Notes: a model not told the origin generated them from the letters alone. Numbered from the stretch's first letter, positions 10,074 to 20,649 are shown. The stretch is DNA of 64,000 nucleotides from Exiguobacterium sp. J17977 (GCF_018616375.1 NZ_JAEQBB010000003.1:294045-358044), one strand, 5' to 3'. Translations and numbers: made by a program.

Positions 10074-10107
10074 GCTAAAAGCCCGTCTCCCTAGGCGGGC
10101 TTTTAGC
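10074..10107. terminator. Bidirectional-looking terminator after the SBP gene
   Basis: GCTAAAAGCCCG (10074-10085) pairs with CGGGCTTTTAGC (10096-10107). The arm itself supplies four Ts after the GC core. Confidence 0.8.
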
Positions 10108-10146
10108 CTATAGTAAAAATTTTTTAGAAAAATCAAAATAAACACT

Positions 10147-10174
10147 TTGCAAAATTATCAGAATATTGTATTAT
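10147..10174 (+). promoter_or_regulatory. Promoter with CodY-like box before oppA
   Basis: TTGCAA (10147-10152), a 16-base spacer, TATTAT (10169-10174). Inside the spacer, AATTATCAGAATATT (10153-10167) matches the CodY consensus AATTTTCWGAAAATT at 13 of 15 positions. CodY repression of peptide transport in rich medium is well known in Bacilli and lactococci. The rest of the 203-base gap holds an AT-rich leader. Confidence 0.55.
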
Positions 10175-10276
10175 TGCTTCAACGGGATTGTGGTAACAAA
10201 TTTTGTAAAGTAAACTATCAGAATTTTCTACCATCGTTCATTTCGTTAAAACGAAAAAAATCAGGGGGTCATCGCA

Positions 10277-11935
10277 ATGAATAAGAAAAAAGGTTTTGCT
10301 TTAGCAACGTCGGTAACGCTTCTATCTAGCGCATTCCTAGCGGCATGTTCGACAGGGGAGGAAGAGGGAGCAACAAATGATAACAACGCATCAGAAAATA
10401 CTGATGAAGCGCAAGTCCTCAACTTGCTCGATAGCTCAGACATCCCTTCACTTAACCCAACGCTTGCAACAGACGCAGTTTCATTCAACGTCTTGAACAA
10501 CGTTAACGAAGGTCTTTATCGTATGGACGACGAAGATAATCCAACACCAGGGATCGCGGAGTCACACGAAGTTTCTGAAGACGGTAAAACGTACACGTTC
10601 AAAATCCGTGAAGGCGCAACTTGGTCTAACGGCGAGCCTGTAACAGCTAACGACTTCGAATACGCTTGGAAAGAAGTCCTTAACCCGGACAACGCTTCAC
10701 AATATGCTTACGTAATGTCAATCATCGAAGGTGCTGAAGCCTATAACACAGGCGAAGGCGAGCGCGACGCTGTCGGCGTCACAGCTACTGATGAGCAGAC
10801 ACTTGAAGTTAAATTGACTGCACCAGCTGAGTACTTCCTCGGTCTCACAAGCTTCGGCGTATTCATGCCTAAACTTGAGTCGTTCGACAAAGAGCAAGGC
10901 GAGAACTTCGGTACATCTGCAGAGACAACTCTCTACAACGGACCGTTCAAACTCGAAAGCTGGGAGCGCGAGCAAGGCTGGAAAATGGTCAAAAACGACG
11001 ACTACTGGGATGCTGAAGCCGTCAAACTTGACGAAATCAACGTCAAAGTCGTTAAAGAAGTTTCAACAGGCGTAAACTTGTACGAGAACGGTGACGTTGA
11101 CCGCACTGGTTTGACTTCTGAACTCGTTGCTCAATACCAAGATAACGAAGACTTCTCGACTGTCGTTGAGCCAACACTCTTCTACCTCCAGTTCAACACT
11201 GCGGTTGAAGCACTCGACAACCAAAACATCCGTAACGCGATCGACGCGGCATACGATAAAGCAGCGATCTCTGAAACGCTCCTTGCGAACGGTTCAATCC
11301 CTGCCAACTACCTCGTACCAAAAGACTTCGTAACTGGACCAGACGGCGCAGACTTCCGTGAAGCGAACGGCGACATCGGCGGCTACGACGTGGACAAAGC
11401 GAAAGATCTTTGGGAAAAAGGACTTGAAGAAATCGGTCAAGACTCTGTCGAAATCGAGCTCCTCAACTACGACTCAGAATCTGCGAAGCAAATCGGTGAG
11501 TTCATCAAAGGTGAACTTGAGAAGAACCTTCCAGGTATCACGCTTACAATCAAGCAACAACCGTTCAACAACAAACTTGACCTTGAGAACAAAGGTGAGT
11601 TCGAGTTGACATTCGCTGGATGGGGCCCTGACTACCAGGATCCAATGACATTCGTTGACCTCTTCGTCACTGACGGACCATACAACCGTGGTAAGTGGTC
11701 GAACGAAGAATTCGATGCACTCATCGAATCTGCGAAATCAAGCACAGATGCTGAACAGCGTTGGGCTGACCTTCAAGCTGCAGAGAAAATCGTTCTTGAA
11801 GAGAACGCAATCTCGCCAGTTTACCAACGTGGATCGGCTCGCCTCACGAAGCCATACGTTAAAGGAATCGTTGAACATGCGTTCGGCGCTGACTACTCGT
11901 ACAAGTGGGCATTCATCGAAGGCAAAGAGCAATAA
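10277..11935 (+). CDS. oppA: Oligopeptide ABC transporter substrate-binding lipoprotein (copy 1)
   Basis: Captures peptides outside the cell and hands them to OppBC. 552 residues with a lipoprotein signal peptide ending LAAC (Cys24), then a Thr/Glu/Asn-rich linker and the SBP family 5 domain. ATG at 10277 lies behind AGGGGG. Codon choice differs from neighbours (more GCT, ACA and AAC), typical of a highly expressed gene. It is closely related to the copy at 13997 (shared segments such as QQPFNNKL and AGWGPDYQDP). It has its own promoter and a strong terminator, so it is transcribed alone. Confidence 0.95.
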   Translation: MNKKKGFALATSVTLLSSAFLAACSTGEEEGATNDNNASENTDEAQVLNLLDSSDIPSLNPTLATDAVSFNVLNNVNEGLYRMDDEDNPTPGIAESHEVSEDGKTYTFKIREGATWSNGEPVTANDFEYAWKEVLNPDNASQYAYVMSIIEGAEAYNTGEGERDAVGVTATDEQTLEVKLTAPAEYFLGLTSFGVFMPKLESFDKEQGENFGTSAETTLYNGPFKLESWEREQGWKMVKNDDYWDAEAVKLDEINVKVVKEVSTGVNLYENGDVDRTGLTSELVAQYQDNEDFSTVVEPTLFYLQFNTAVEALDNQNIRNAIDAAYDKAAISETLLANGSIPANYLVPKDFVTGPDGADFREANGDIGGYDVDKAKDLWEKGLEEIGQDSVEIELLNYDSESAKQIGEFIKGELEKNLPGITLTIKQQPFNNKLDLENKGEFELTFAGWGPDYQDPMTFVDLFVTDGPYNRGKWSNEEFDALIESAKSSTDAEQRWADLQAAEKIVLEENAISPVYQRGSARLTKPYVKGIVEHAFGADYSYKWAFIEGKEQ

Positions 11936-11951
11936 GAAACAACACGCATAC

Positions 11952-11986
11952 AAAAAAGAGACAGGGACGCCTGTCTCTTTTTTTTG
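11952..11986 (+). terminator. Terminator after oppA copy 1
   Basis: AGAGACAGG (11957-11965) pairs with CCTGTCTCT (11970-11978), flanked by an A-run and followed by a T-run of eight. Confidence 0.92.
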
Positions 11987-12019
11987 TGCCTTCAGTTTGA
12001 GCTACCGCGTTGTAAAAAC

Positions 12020-12049
12020 AAGCCGCCCTTTGAACGCAAAGGGCGGCTT
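12020..12049 (-). terminator. Terminator of trpS
   Basis: Bases 12020-12031 and 12038-12049 form a 12-pair perfect stem; on the minus strand it is followed by GTTTTTAC. Confidence 0.85.
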
Positions 12050-12053
12050 CATG

Positions 12054-13324
<1,271 letters not shown>

Positions 13325-13330
13325 TAGTGT

Positions 13331-13360
13331 AGCATATCAACCGTGAAATCGGAAGGTCAA
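13331..13360 (-). promoter_or_regulatory. Promoter of the trpS T-box transcript
   Basis: On the minus strand: TTGACC (13360-13355), an 18-base spacer, TATGCT (13336-13331). It places the RNA start close to 13324. The -35 overlaps the last codon of the upstream minus-strand gene. Confidence 0.55.
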
Positions 13361-13725
13361 ACGAGCGTGATCACGTAGGAAAGAATGACGCTTGCGACAC
13401 CGACATACACCCATCGCCAAGCCGAACGTCTTTGATCGGCGCGCTCTTCCGGTGACGCTTCTTCGTCTTCCTCGTAGTCGGGGTCGATTTCTTTCAGCTT
13501 GGCCCGGCGATTGCGTCTGAAGCCGTACATGAATCCATCGAATAATCCCGTGGCACCCATGTGAGAAAACATACCGACGGCAAAGACAAGAATGCCGCCA
13601 ACGAACAAGCCGCCGCTTAAATGGAACCAGACCGTCTCATCTTGATAGTAGGAGACAGTCGACCAAATCGTGTAGGCAATTGTGACAATTCCCCAAACGA
13701 TTAATATACTTCTAAAATTTTTCAA
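13357..13725 (-). CDS. Small membrane protein, DUF3899-like
   Basis: 122 residues with three hydrophobic segments (about 8-25, 37-55 and 103-120) and a charged loop between the second and third (RRNRRAKLKEIDPDYEEDEE) that is probably cytoplasmic. It resembles the DUF3899 family of Bacilli, with no known function. The ribosome site on the minus strand is AAAGGAG upstream of the ATG at 13725. It precedes trpS on the same strand but trpS has its own T-box and promoter. B. subtilis carries the unrelated yjbA in this slot. Confidence 0.7.
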   Translation of the reverse strand: MKNFRSILIVWGIVTIAYTIWSTVSYYQDETVWFHLSGGLFVGGILVFAVGMFSHMGATGLFDGFMYGFRRNRRAKLKEIDPDYEEDEEASPEERADQRRSAWRWVYVGVASVILSYVITLV

Positions 13726-13850
13726 TATGACAAACTCCTTTCAGCGTGGATGCGCTCCACCGAGTCATCCGCCCTATGGCTCTATAATACCGTTGTACAG
13801 CATGTATGGCGAGAAGTTCGTGATAAAAATGACAGCAGTTTATTGGGGAG

Positions 13851-13880
13851 TTGACAGTTTGATTAAAAATTTTTTACAAT
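13851..13880 (+). promoter_or_regulatory. Promoter of oppA copy 2
   Basis: TTGACA (13851-13856), 18-base spacer, TACAAT (13875-13880). The CodY-type box starts 34 bases further on, in the transcribed leader. Confidence 0.65.
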
Positions 13881-13913
13881 AGCCCTAACGTTCTTTCGTC
13901 GGATACAAAATGA

Positions 13914-13928
13914 AATATTCAGAAAATT
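13914..13928 (+). promoter_or_regulatory. CodY-type box before oppA copy 2
   Basis: AATATTCAGAAAATT matches the CodY consensus AATTTTCWGAAAATT at 14 of 15 positions. Its place downstream of the promoter would suit repression (roadblock) when branched-chain amino acids and GTP are plentiful. Confidence 0.75.
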
Positions 13929-13996
13929 AAAGAAAAAGTAAGATGTTACGGTTCGACGAAACGCCATGCTTCACGATACAGAAAGGGGACATCGCA

Positions 13997-15613
13997 ATGA
14001 AGAAAAAATCGATTTTGCTCATGATGACACTCATCTTGGCACTCGGTTCAGTGCTCGCCGCTTGCTCGACTGGCGGAGACTCTGACGGCGGTTCGTCTTC
14101 GAACGGAGAAAAGATTCTCCGGTTGACGGACACGTCTGACATTACAACAGCTGACCCGGCACTCGCGACGGACGCTGTGGCGTTCAACTTGATTGCCAAC
14201 ACGATGGAAGGTCTTTACCGTCTTGACCAAGACGGAAATGCCGTTCCAGCAATCGCCGAAGGAGAGCCAGAAGTGAGTGAAGACGAAACAGTCTACACGT
14301 TCACACTCCGTGACGCGGAATGGTCAAACGGCGAACCTGTCACAGCAAACGACTTCGTCTACGCTTGGCAACGCGCTGTAGATCCTGAAACAGGTTCACA
14401 ATACGCATACATCATGAACACGGTTAAAAATGCCGAAGCCATCAACACAGGAGAGCTTCCTAAAGAAGAACTCGGTGTGAAAGCACTCGATGAAAAGACA
14501 CTTGAAGTCACACTCGAGCGTCCAGACCCATCGTTCATCTCGCTCACATCGTTCGGTACGTTCACACCGATCAACGAAGCGTTCGCGACTGAAAAAGGCG
14601 CAGACTTCTCAACGTCACCAGAAAACCACATTTACAACGGTCCATTCACATGGTCGGAGTGGGATCGCGAGCAAGGATACGTCTTGACAAAAAACGAATC
14701 GTATTGGGATGCTGAAAATGTAGCTCTAGAGAAAGTCGACGTTCGCGTCGTCAAAGACACATCGACAGTCGTCAACTTGTATGAAGCAGGAGAAGTCGAC
14801 TACGCCGGCCTCTCATCTGAACAAGTTGCCGCGTTCCAAGAGAATGATGACTACAGCACAGGTCTTCGTTCAACAGTCGGTTACTTCAAGTTCAACCACG
14901 AAGATGAACTCTTTGCTGACGTCAACGCCCGTAAAGCAGTCGCTCGTGCGGTCGACCCAACCGGGATTATCGACCAGCTGTTGAACAACGGCTCAATCGC
15001 AACGACTTCGTTTGTCCCGAAAGAATTCATCAAGTATGAAGACGGAACAGATTATGCAGAAGGCGTAACACACTTTGAGACGAACGCTGACGAAGCAGCA
15101 TCGCTTTGGGAAGAAGCGACTGGCGGCGAAGCTGTCACAATCGAACTTCTCTCATTCGATAGCGAAGTAGCGAAACAAATCTCAGAGTATATGAAAGGTC
15201 AAATCGAATCGAACTTGCCGAACGTGACCGTGAACATCTCACAACAACCGTTCAACAACAAGCTCGAACGCGAAGCGAACGGAGAGTATCAAATGTCATT
15301 TGCCCTTTGGGGACCTGACTATCAAGATCCGCTCACAAACCTTGGCATTTTCACATCAGACAACGGTCAGAACGACATCAACTACAAGTCGGAAGCATAC
15401 GACAAGTTGATTGATGAAGCATCAGCTGAAACAGCCATCGATGCGCGTTATGACAAGTTCAAAGAAGCAGAGACGCTCTTGATTGAACAAGACCAAGCCA
15501 TCATGCCGCTTTACCAAGCCGGTGTCGCTTACTTGCTCCGTCCGAACGTCGAAAACTTCAACCGTCAACTATTCGGTGCTGATTATCAGTACAAATACGT
15601 CGATATTAACTAA
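13997..15613 (+). CDS. oppA: Oligopeptide ABC transporter substrate-binding lipoprotein (copy 2)
   Basis: 538 residues, SBP family 5, with a lipoprotein signal ending LAAC (Cys22) and a Gly/Asp/Ser linker. ATG at 13997 lies behind AAAGGGGAC; an open frame upstream to 13943 lacks a ribosome site and is not the start. Very similar in layout to copy 1 (DSSDIPSLNP there, DTSDITTADP here), so the pair arose by duplication and now flank trpS. It is the copy next to oppBCDF. A terminator hairpin and a fresh promoter separate it from oppB, so OppA can be made in excess of the permease. Confidence 0.95.
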   Translation: MKKKSILLMMTLILALGSVLAACSTGGDSDGGSSSNGEKILRLTDTSDITTADPALATDAVAFNLIANTMEGLYRLDQDGNAVPAIAEGEPEVSEDETVYTFTLRDAEWSNGEPVTANDFVYAWQRAVDPETGSQYAYIMNTVKNAEAINTGELPKEELGVKALDEKTLEVTLERPDPSFISLTSFGTFTPINEAFATEKGADFSTSPENHIYNGPFTWSEWDREQGYVLTKNESYWDAENVALEKVDVRVVKDTSTVVNLYEAGEVDYAGLSSEQVAAFQENDDYSTGLRSTVGYFKFNHEDELFADVNARKAVARAVDPTGIIDQLLNNGSIATTSFVPKEFIKYEDGTDYAEGVTHFETNADEAASLWEEATGGEAVTIELLSFDSEVAKQISEYMKGQIESNLPNVTVNISQQPFNNKLEREANGEYQMSFALWGPDYQDPLTNLGIFTSDNGQNDINYKSEAYDKLIDEASAETAIDARYDKFKEAETLLIEQDQAIMPLYQAGVAYLLRPNVENFNRQLFGADYQYKYVDIN

Positions 15614-15618
15614 ATGAG

Positions 15619-15654
15619 AAGGGGGCATGCATTACGCATGTCCCCCCTTTTCTA
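15619..15654 (+). terminator. Terminator between oppA copy 2 and oppB
   Basis: AAGGGGGCATGC (15619-15630) pairs with GCATGTCCCCCCTT (15636-15649) and TTTT follows. Leaky termination here would give the usual excess of OppA over the membrane parts. Confidence 0.8.
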
Positions 15655-15684
15655 AAAAAAAATTAGAAATCAGAGAAAAAACTA

Positions 15685-15712
15685 TTCAAAAGTTTTGTTG
15701 GTAAAGTATAAT
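15685..15712 (+). promoter_or_regulatory. Promoter in front of oppB
   Basis: TTCAAA (15685-15690), 16-base spacer, perfect TATAAT (15707-15712). With the terminator, this explains most of the 302-base gap 15614-15915. Confidence 0.6.
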
Positions 15713-15805
15713 GTAGTAACAGTGAAAATTCAGAATACTTTACAAACTAAGGATTCTTCAATTTTCATGTGCTGTGCTAAGAGCCTTGAGATGACGTTTG
15801 ACCTA

Positions 15806-15820
15806 TTCTTTCAGAAAATT
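15806..15820 (+). promoter_or_regulatory. Weak CodY-like box before oppB
   Basis: The right half TTTCAGAAAATT is perfect, but three of the first positions differ from AATTTTCWGAAAATT. A poorer relative lies at 15726-15740. Suggestive only, strengthened by the better sites before both oppA copies. Confidence 0.35.
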
Positions 15821-15915
15821 CCTTTCATTTTGTGAATTCATGAAAAGGGAAATATGTCATAGTGATGCTGTTGGTGCAAGCATAGACACATTAGAAAAAC
15901 AGGGGGTATTTATTT

Positions 15916-16842
15916 ATGGGACGTTATATTCTTCAGCGGCTGACTTACGGCCTCATCACGTTCTTCTTGATTGCGACGTTCACGTTTTTCCTGATGGACC
16001 TGCTTCCAGGTTCGCCGTACCAAAACCAGGAGAAATTGACGGACACACAAATTCAGCTCTTGAACGATCGTTACGGACTCAATGATCCGCTTCCAGTTCG
16101 TTACGCGACTTATTTAGGAAACCTTGTGCAAGGGGACCTTGGTGTATCGTTCCGTACGGCCAACCGGCCAGTGACGGAAATGATTATGGAACGAATCGGG
16201 CCTTCTGCTCAATTAGGTCTTCAGGCTCTAGTTCTAGGAACGTTAGCAGGACTATTGTTAGGGATTGTGGCGGCCATTCGTCACAACACTGTACTTGACT
16301 ACGGTGCTATGTTCATATCGGTAATCGGTATTTCTGTCCCATCGTTCGTCTTTGCAGCCCTTCTTCAGTACTATGTTGGAGTTAAGTTGCAATTGCTCCC
16401 TGTTGCGTTCTGGGATTCTCCGGCTCATACAATTTTACCGACCATCTCGCTCTCGCTCGGGGTCACGGCGTCCATCGCTCGTTTCGTCCGGACCGAGATG
16501 CTAGAAGTTACCGGACAAGATTACGTCACGCTCGCGAAAGCGAAAGGATTGACCGGGAATGCGATCGTTTGGAAGCACATGGTGCGTAACGCGATGATTC
16601 CAGCGATCACAATCCTCGGGCCAATGACGGCCGGTCTATTGACCGGAACGTTTGTTATTGAACGGATTTTCTCTGTACCAGGACTCGGTGAATTGTTCGT
16701 CACATCCATTACATTGAATGATTACTCGGTCATCATGGGCACGACGCTCTTCTTCTCTGGCCTATTCATTATTATCATTCTACTTGTCGACTTGCTCTAC
16801 GGAGTCGTTGACCCACGTATTCGTCTTGGGGGGAATAACTGA
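15916..16842 (+). CDS. oppB: Oligopeptide ABC transporter permease OppB
   Basis: First membrane subunit of the Opp importer. 308 residues with six predicted membrane segments; the first (residues 10-30) is typical of OppB/DppB. The EAA loop that docks to the ATPases is seen around residues 205-225 (DYVTLAKAKGLTGNAIVWKH). ATG at 15916 lies behind CAGGGGG. It overlaps oppC by one base (TGATG), which implies coupled translation. Confidence 0.96.
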   Translation: MGRYILQRLTYGLITFFLIATFTFFLMDLLPGSPYQNQEKLTDTQIQLLNDRYGLNDPLPVRYATYLGNLVQGDLGVSFRTANRPVTEMIMERIGPSAQLGLQALVLGTLAGLLLGIVAAIRHNTVLDYGAMFISVIGISVPSFVFAALLQYYVGVKLQLLPVAFWDSPAHTILPTISLSLGVTASIARFVRTEMLEVTGQDYVTLAKAKGLTGNAIVWKHMVRNAMIPAITILGPMTAGLLTGTFVIERIFSVPGLGELFVTSITLNDYSVIMGTTLFFSGLFIIIILLVDLLYGVVDPRIRLGGNN

Positions 16843-17867
16843 TGATTGAAAACAAAAAGAATTTCGAGCAGTTCGACCAAGACATGTTCCAACGTGTCGA
16901 GATGAACGAACAGCTCGCAGAACGAATTTCTGGTAAAAGCTTGAGCTTCTGGCAAGATGCTTGGATGCGCTTAAAGAAAAACAAAGCAGCCATCTTGTCG
17001 TTATCGATTATCGTCATTCTTGTCTTGCTCGCTCTATTCGGCCCGATGCTGTCTGGCCGTGATGCATATGAACAAAACATCTCACAAGCCAAACTTCCGC
17101 CAAAAGTCACAGGACTTGAATGGGCTGGATTTGACGGGATGGCCAACCTTGGTGGCAATGACATTAACTTCTATGAACAGAAGAACGTCGAAGAGAACTT
17201 CTGGTTCGGTACGGACTATCTCGGCCGTGATCTTTGGTCACGTGTTTGGGAAGGGACGCGCATCTCGCTCTTCATCGGTTTGGTGGCGGCCATCGTTGAT
17301 ACGGTCATCGGTGTCGCTTACGGTGGGATCTCGGCTTACTTCGGTGGTCGTACCGATAACATCATGCAACGGATTGTTGAGATTTTGACTGGTGTTCCTA
17401 ACTTGATTTTAATTATCTTGTTCATCTTGATTTTTGACCCGGGTGTCTTCACCATCATCTTGGCGATGACCATCACCGGCTGGATCGGGATGAGTCGACT
17501 CGTCCGTGGTCAGATTTTGAAATTGAAAAACCAAGAGTTCGTCTTGGCTGCCCGTACGCTCGGTGCCTCAAGTACACGTTTGATCTTCAAACACTTGATT
17601 CCGAACACGCTCGGCGCCATCATCATCACACTTATGTTCACGATTCCAGCTGCCATTTTCTTCGAGGCATTCCTTAGTTTCATCGGGATCGGACTTCAAC
17701 CACCACAAGCGTCGCTTGGTACGTTGATTAACGACGGATACAAAGAGTTGCGTACATTCCCGTACTTGCTCGTCATCCCGTCAATCATCATCGTCTTGCT
17801 CATGGTCAGCTTCAACCTGCTCGCCGATGGCTTGCGTGATGCGTTCGACCCGAAAATGCGTAAATAA
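16842..17867 (+). CDS. oppC: Oligopeptide ABC transporter permease OppC
   Basis: Second membrane subunit. 341 residues: a long cytoplasmic N-terminus (about 45 residues), one membrane segment, a large external loop containing WFGTDYLGRDLWSR (a family hallmark), then five more segments. The EAA loop is near residue 225 (FVLAARTLGASSTRLIFKH). Starts inside the oppB stop. oppD follows after 24 bases. Antisense open frames in this gene are shadows. Confidence 0.96.
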   Translation: MIENKKNFEQFDQDMFQRVEMNEQLAERISGKSLSFWQDAWMRLKKNKAAILSLSIIVILVLLALFGPMLSGRDAYEQNISQAKLPPKVTGLEWAGFDGMANLGGNDINFYEQKNVEENFWFGTDYLGRDLWSRVWEGTRISLFIGLVAAIVDTVIGVAYGGISAYFGGRTDNIMQRIVEILTGVPNLILIILFILIFDPGVFTIILAMTITGWIGMSRLVRGQILKLKNQEFVLAARTLGASSTRLIFKHLIPNTLGAIIITLMFTIPAAIFFEAFLSFIGIGLQPPQASLGTLINDGYKELRTFPYLLVIPSIIIVLLMVSFNLLADGLRDAFDPKMRK

Positions 17868-17891
17868 TTATAGAAACAGGGGGACTCGTGC

Positions 17892-18965
17892 ATGGAAACG
17901 ATTTTATCTGTCCGCGACTTAGCGGTCTCGTTCCATACGTATGCTGGAACGGTACAAGCCGTTCGCAACGTATCGTTTGATTTGAAAAAAGGCGAGACGC
18001 TCGCCATCGTTGGGGAATCGGGTTCTGGTAAATCCGTCACATCGAAAGCGATTATGCGTCTCATTCCAAACCCGCCAGGTGAAATCACGAACGGAGAAAT
18101 CTTGTTCGAAGGAAAAGATTTGGCGAAGTTGTCGGAAAAAGAAATGCTTAAAATTCGTGGGCGCGATATCGCGATGATCTTCCAAGATCCGATGACGTCG
18201 CTCAACCCGACGATGACAATTTACAAACAGATTGCCGAAGGTTTGAAGCAACACCAAGGACTGACGGGTGAAGATGCGAAGAAGCGTACGCTCGAATTGC
18301 TCACACTCGTTGGGATTCCAAACCCAGAGGCACGCCTCAAGCAATACCCGCACCAATTGTCAGGCGGGATGCGTCAGCGGATCGTTATCGCAATCGCGCT
18401 CGCATGTAACCCGAAAGTGTTAATCGCCGATGAGCCGACGACGGCCCTCGACGTAACGATTCAAGCTCAGATTTTAGAACTCTTAAAAGATATCCAGCAA
18501 AAGACGGGCACAGCAATCATCTTCATCACGCACGACCTTGGTGTCGTTGCGAACATGGCAGACCGCGTTGCCGTCATGTACGCTGGTAAAATCGTTGAGA
18601 AAGGTACGGTCGACGAAATCTTCTACGAGCCACGTCACCCATACGCATGGGGCTTGCTCGGATCGATGCCGCGTCCGACCGATGACCCGAACGAGGCGCT
18701 CCCGGCGATTCCGGGTACACCGCCAAACTTGCTCAACCCACCTAAAGGCGATGCCTTCGCACCACGTAACCCGTATGCGATGAAAATCGACTTTGAAAAA
18801 GAACCACCGATGTTCCAAATTAGCGACACACACTATGCGGCGAGCTGGTTATTGCACCCACAAGCCCCGCAAGTGAGCCCGCCGAAAGCGATCCGTGACC
18901 TTGCGCTCAAGTATCGTCCGGACAGCGCGTTCGCGAAATCGATTTTGAAAGGTGGTGCTGAATAA
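17892..18965 (+). CDS. oppD: Oligopeptide ABC transporter ATPase OppD
   Basis: One of the two cytoplasmic ATPases of the Opp importer. 357 residues. Walker A GESGSGKS (about residue 40), Q-loop in FQDPMTSLNP, signature LSGGMRQR, Walker B LIADEPTTALD, and switch His in ITHDLGVV. The C-terminal oligopeptide domain (about residues 235-320) has PGTPPNLLNPP. In this branch a cysteine-poor version of that domain is seen, so an iron-sulphur cluster is unlikely. The gene overlaps oppF by one base (TAATG). Confidence 0.96.
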   Translation: METILSVRDLAVSFHTYAGTVQAVRNVSFDLKKGETLAIVGESGSGKSVTSKAIMRLIPNPPGEITNGEILFEGKDLAKLSEKEMLKIRGRDIAMIFQDPMTSLNPTMTIYKQIAEGLKQHQGLTGEDAKKRTLELLTLVGIPNPEARLKQYPHQLSGGMRQRIVIAIALACNPKVLIADEPTTALDVTIQAQILELLKDIQQKTGTAIIFITHDLGVVANMADRVAVMYAGKIVEKGTVDEIFYEPRHPYAWGLLGSMPRPTDDPNEALPAIPGTPPNLLNPPKGDAFAPRNPYAMKIDFEKEPPMFQISDTHYAASWLLHPQAPQVSPPKAIRDLALKYRPDSAFAKSILKGGAE

Positions 18966-19915
18966 TGGAACGCGAGAAATTACTCGAAGTAAAAGACCTG
19001 AAGCAGCACTTTAAAATTGGCCGAGGCCGCGTCGTCAAAGCTGTCGATGGCATCTCGTTCGATATTTATAAAGGTGAAGTGCTCGGACTCGTAGGTGAGT
19101 CTGGATGTGGGAAATCGACGACAGGTCGTACCATCATCGGACTTTACGATGCGACAGACGGGGACGTCATCTTCAAAGGTGAAAACGTCCACGGCAAGAA
19201 GAGCAGCGCCGATAAGTTGAAGTTCAACCGAGCGATGCAAATGATTTTCCAAGACCCATATGCATCCCTCAACCCGCGGATGACCGTCGCGGATATCATT
19301 GCCGAGGGCATCGATATCCACGGTCTTGCCAAGACGAAAGAAGACCGGATGAACCGCGTCTATGACCTTCTCGAGACAGTTGGTCTTACTAAAGAGCACG
19401 CGAGCCGTTACCCGCACGAATTCTCGGGCGGACAGCGTCAGCGGATCGGGATTGCCCGCGCTCTCGCGGTCGAACCGGACTTCATCATCGCCGATGAGCC
19501 GATTTCAGCTCTCGACGTATCGATTCAAGCCCAGGTCGTCAACTTGATGAAAGAATTGCAACGCGACCGTGATCTCACGTACTTGTTCATCGCCCACGAC
19601 TTGTCGATGGTCAAGTATATCTCGGACCGAATCGGCGTAATGTATCAAGGTCACCTCGTCGAGCTCGCTCCGGCAGCGCGTTTGTACGAGAACCCGCTCC
19701 ACGCCTATACGAAGTCACTCCTCTCGGCGATCCCACTTCCGGATCCAGAGCATGAGCGGACACGTAAACGGATCGTGTATGAGTCGAAGTCACTCGGTGC
19801 CGTCGGACGTTCGGATGAGGATTCAAGCATCCCAGCACTCCGTGAAGTCGAGCCTGGCCACTACGTCTCAATGACAGATGAAGAGTACGAAGCATATAAA
19901 GCACAACTCGTTTAA
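18965..19915 (+). CDS. oppF: Oligopeptide ABC transporter ATPase OppF
   Basis: Partner ATPase of OppD. 316 residues with Walker A GESGCGKS, Q-loop FQDPYASLNP, signature FSGGQRQR, Walker B IIADEPISALD and His switch IAHDLSMV. The C-terminal extension after residue 235 (LYENPLHAYTKSLLSAIPLPDPE) is the family's oligopeptide domain. Last gene of the operon; a perfect terminator follows at once. Confidence 0.96.
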   Translation: MEREKLLEVKDLKQHFKIGRGRVVKAVDGISFDIYKGEVLGLVGESGCGKSTTGRTIIGLYDATDGDVIFKGENVHGKKSSADKLKFNRAMQMIFQDPYASLNPRMTVADIIAEGIDIHGLAKTKEDRMNRVYDLLETVGLTKEHASRYPHEFSGGQRQRIGIARALAVEPDFIIADEPISALDVSIQAQVVNLMKELQRDRDLTYLFIAHDLSMVKYISDRIGVMYQGHLVELAPAARLYENPLHAYTKSLLSAIPLPDPEHERTRKRIVYESKSLGAVGRSDEDSSIPALREVEPGHYVSMTDEEYEAYKAQLV

Positions 19916-19918
19916 TTC

Positions 19919-19954
19919 AAAAGTCCCGCATCCAACCGGATGCGGGACTTTTTT
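19919..19954 (+). terminator. Terminator of the opp operon
   Basis: AAGTCCCGCATCC (19921-19933) pairs with GGATGCGGGACTT (19938-19950), followed by a run of Ts. Confidence 0.95.
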
Positions 19955-19962
19955 GGGCAAAT

Positions 19963-19988
19963 AAAAACACCGTCTAGGATGACGGTGT
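19963..19988 (-). terminator. Terminator of the HD-domain gene
   Basis: ACACCGTC (19967-19974) pairs with GACGGTGT (19981-19988); on the minus strand TTTTTAT follows. It overlaps the stop codon of the gene. Confidence 0.75.
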
Positions 19989-20521
19989 CAGGCGTTTGAG
20001 ATGCGTGGCAAATTCGAAAGCCGGTCGACGACCGCATCGATCAGGTGGACGCGGGCCAGGGCGTCTTCGATGTCCATCGTCTCATAATGGTGCAGTCCGC
20101 CAGGTTGTTCGACGTACGTGTCCGCATCATGCACGAGCTGTTGGAGCGGCGTCCGTTGAATCCGGTTAGGCGGCAAGTAGGAGTCAGTGTGAAGTAAAAT
20201 CATGACCGAGATTTCTTTCGCCCGGGCCGGATCTTCGCCAAGGCGAATCAACAGCTTGTGGGCGCGTTCGGCACCTTTAATGGCATGGATATCGTTTTGA
20301 CGATACAAATCATAATTCCATTTCCCTTCGGTGTACCATTCATAATGACCGATGTCATGGAGCAGGGCGGCTTTCGTCGCCAAATCCGTATCGAGGCCTC
20401 GTCGCGTCGCCAATTCGAGAGCGCGTTCACACACATCAACAGCGTGTTTCAAGCCAGAACGGGTCAAGTATTTTTGGGTGACCGGGTGCTGCATAATCGT
20501 CTCTAACGTAATTCTCATCAT
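19988..20521 (-). CDS. HD-domain phosphohydrolase
   Basis: 177 residues with the HD metal motif: His in the early ARALELATRR region, then LLHDIGHYEW (about residue 57) and a later Asp in HDADTYVEQ. Such proteins hydrolyse phosphate esters, often nucleotides; the substrate is unknown. The start is ATG at 20521 with AAGGAGGA just upstream on the minus strand; a longer frame to 20545 would put the ribosome site inside the gene. Monocistronic. A divergent promoter for the small peptide gene lies about 130 bases upstream. Confidence 0.8.
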   Translation of the reverse strand: MMRITLETIMQHPVTQKYLTRSGLKHAVDVCERALELATRRGLDTDLATKAALLHDIGHYEWYTEGKWNYDLYRQNDIHAIKGAERAHKLLIRLGEDPARAKEISVMILLHTDSYLPPNRIQRTPLQQLVHDADTYVEQPGGLHHYETMDIEDALARVHLIDAVVDRLSNLPRISNA

Positions 20522-20649
20522 CGCTCTCCTCCTTGGTGATTTCAAAGGTTATTTCTATTAACTATACGGGAATCAAATAGGAAAAGCAAATCTGGAACGT
20601 GTGAAATGATGAAAAACTTGGAGATTGTTCAACCATTTTCATAAGAATG

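Noticed and set aside
13682..13882. 66-residue plus-strand frame upstream of oppA copy 2
   Set aside because: No ribosome site and it overlaps the DUF3899-like gene start and the oppA promoter.
17696..18205. 169-residue minus-strand open frame
   Set aside because: Shadow across oppC and oppD; Walker motifs fix the coding strand.
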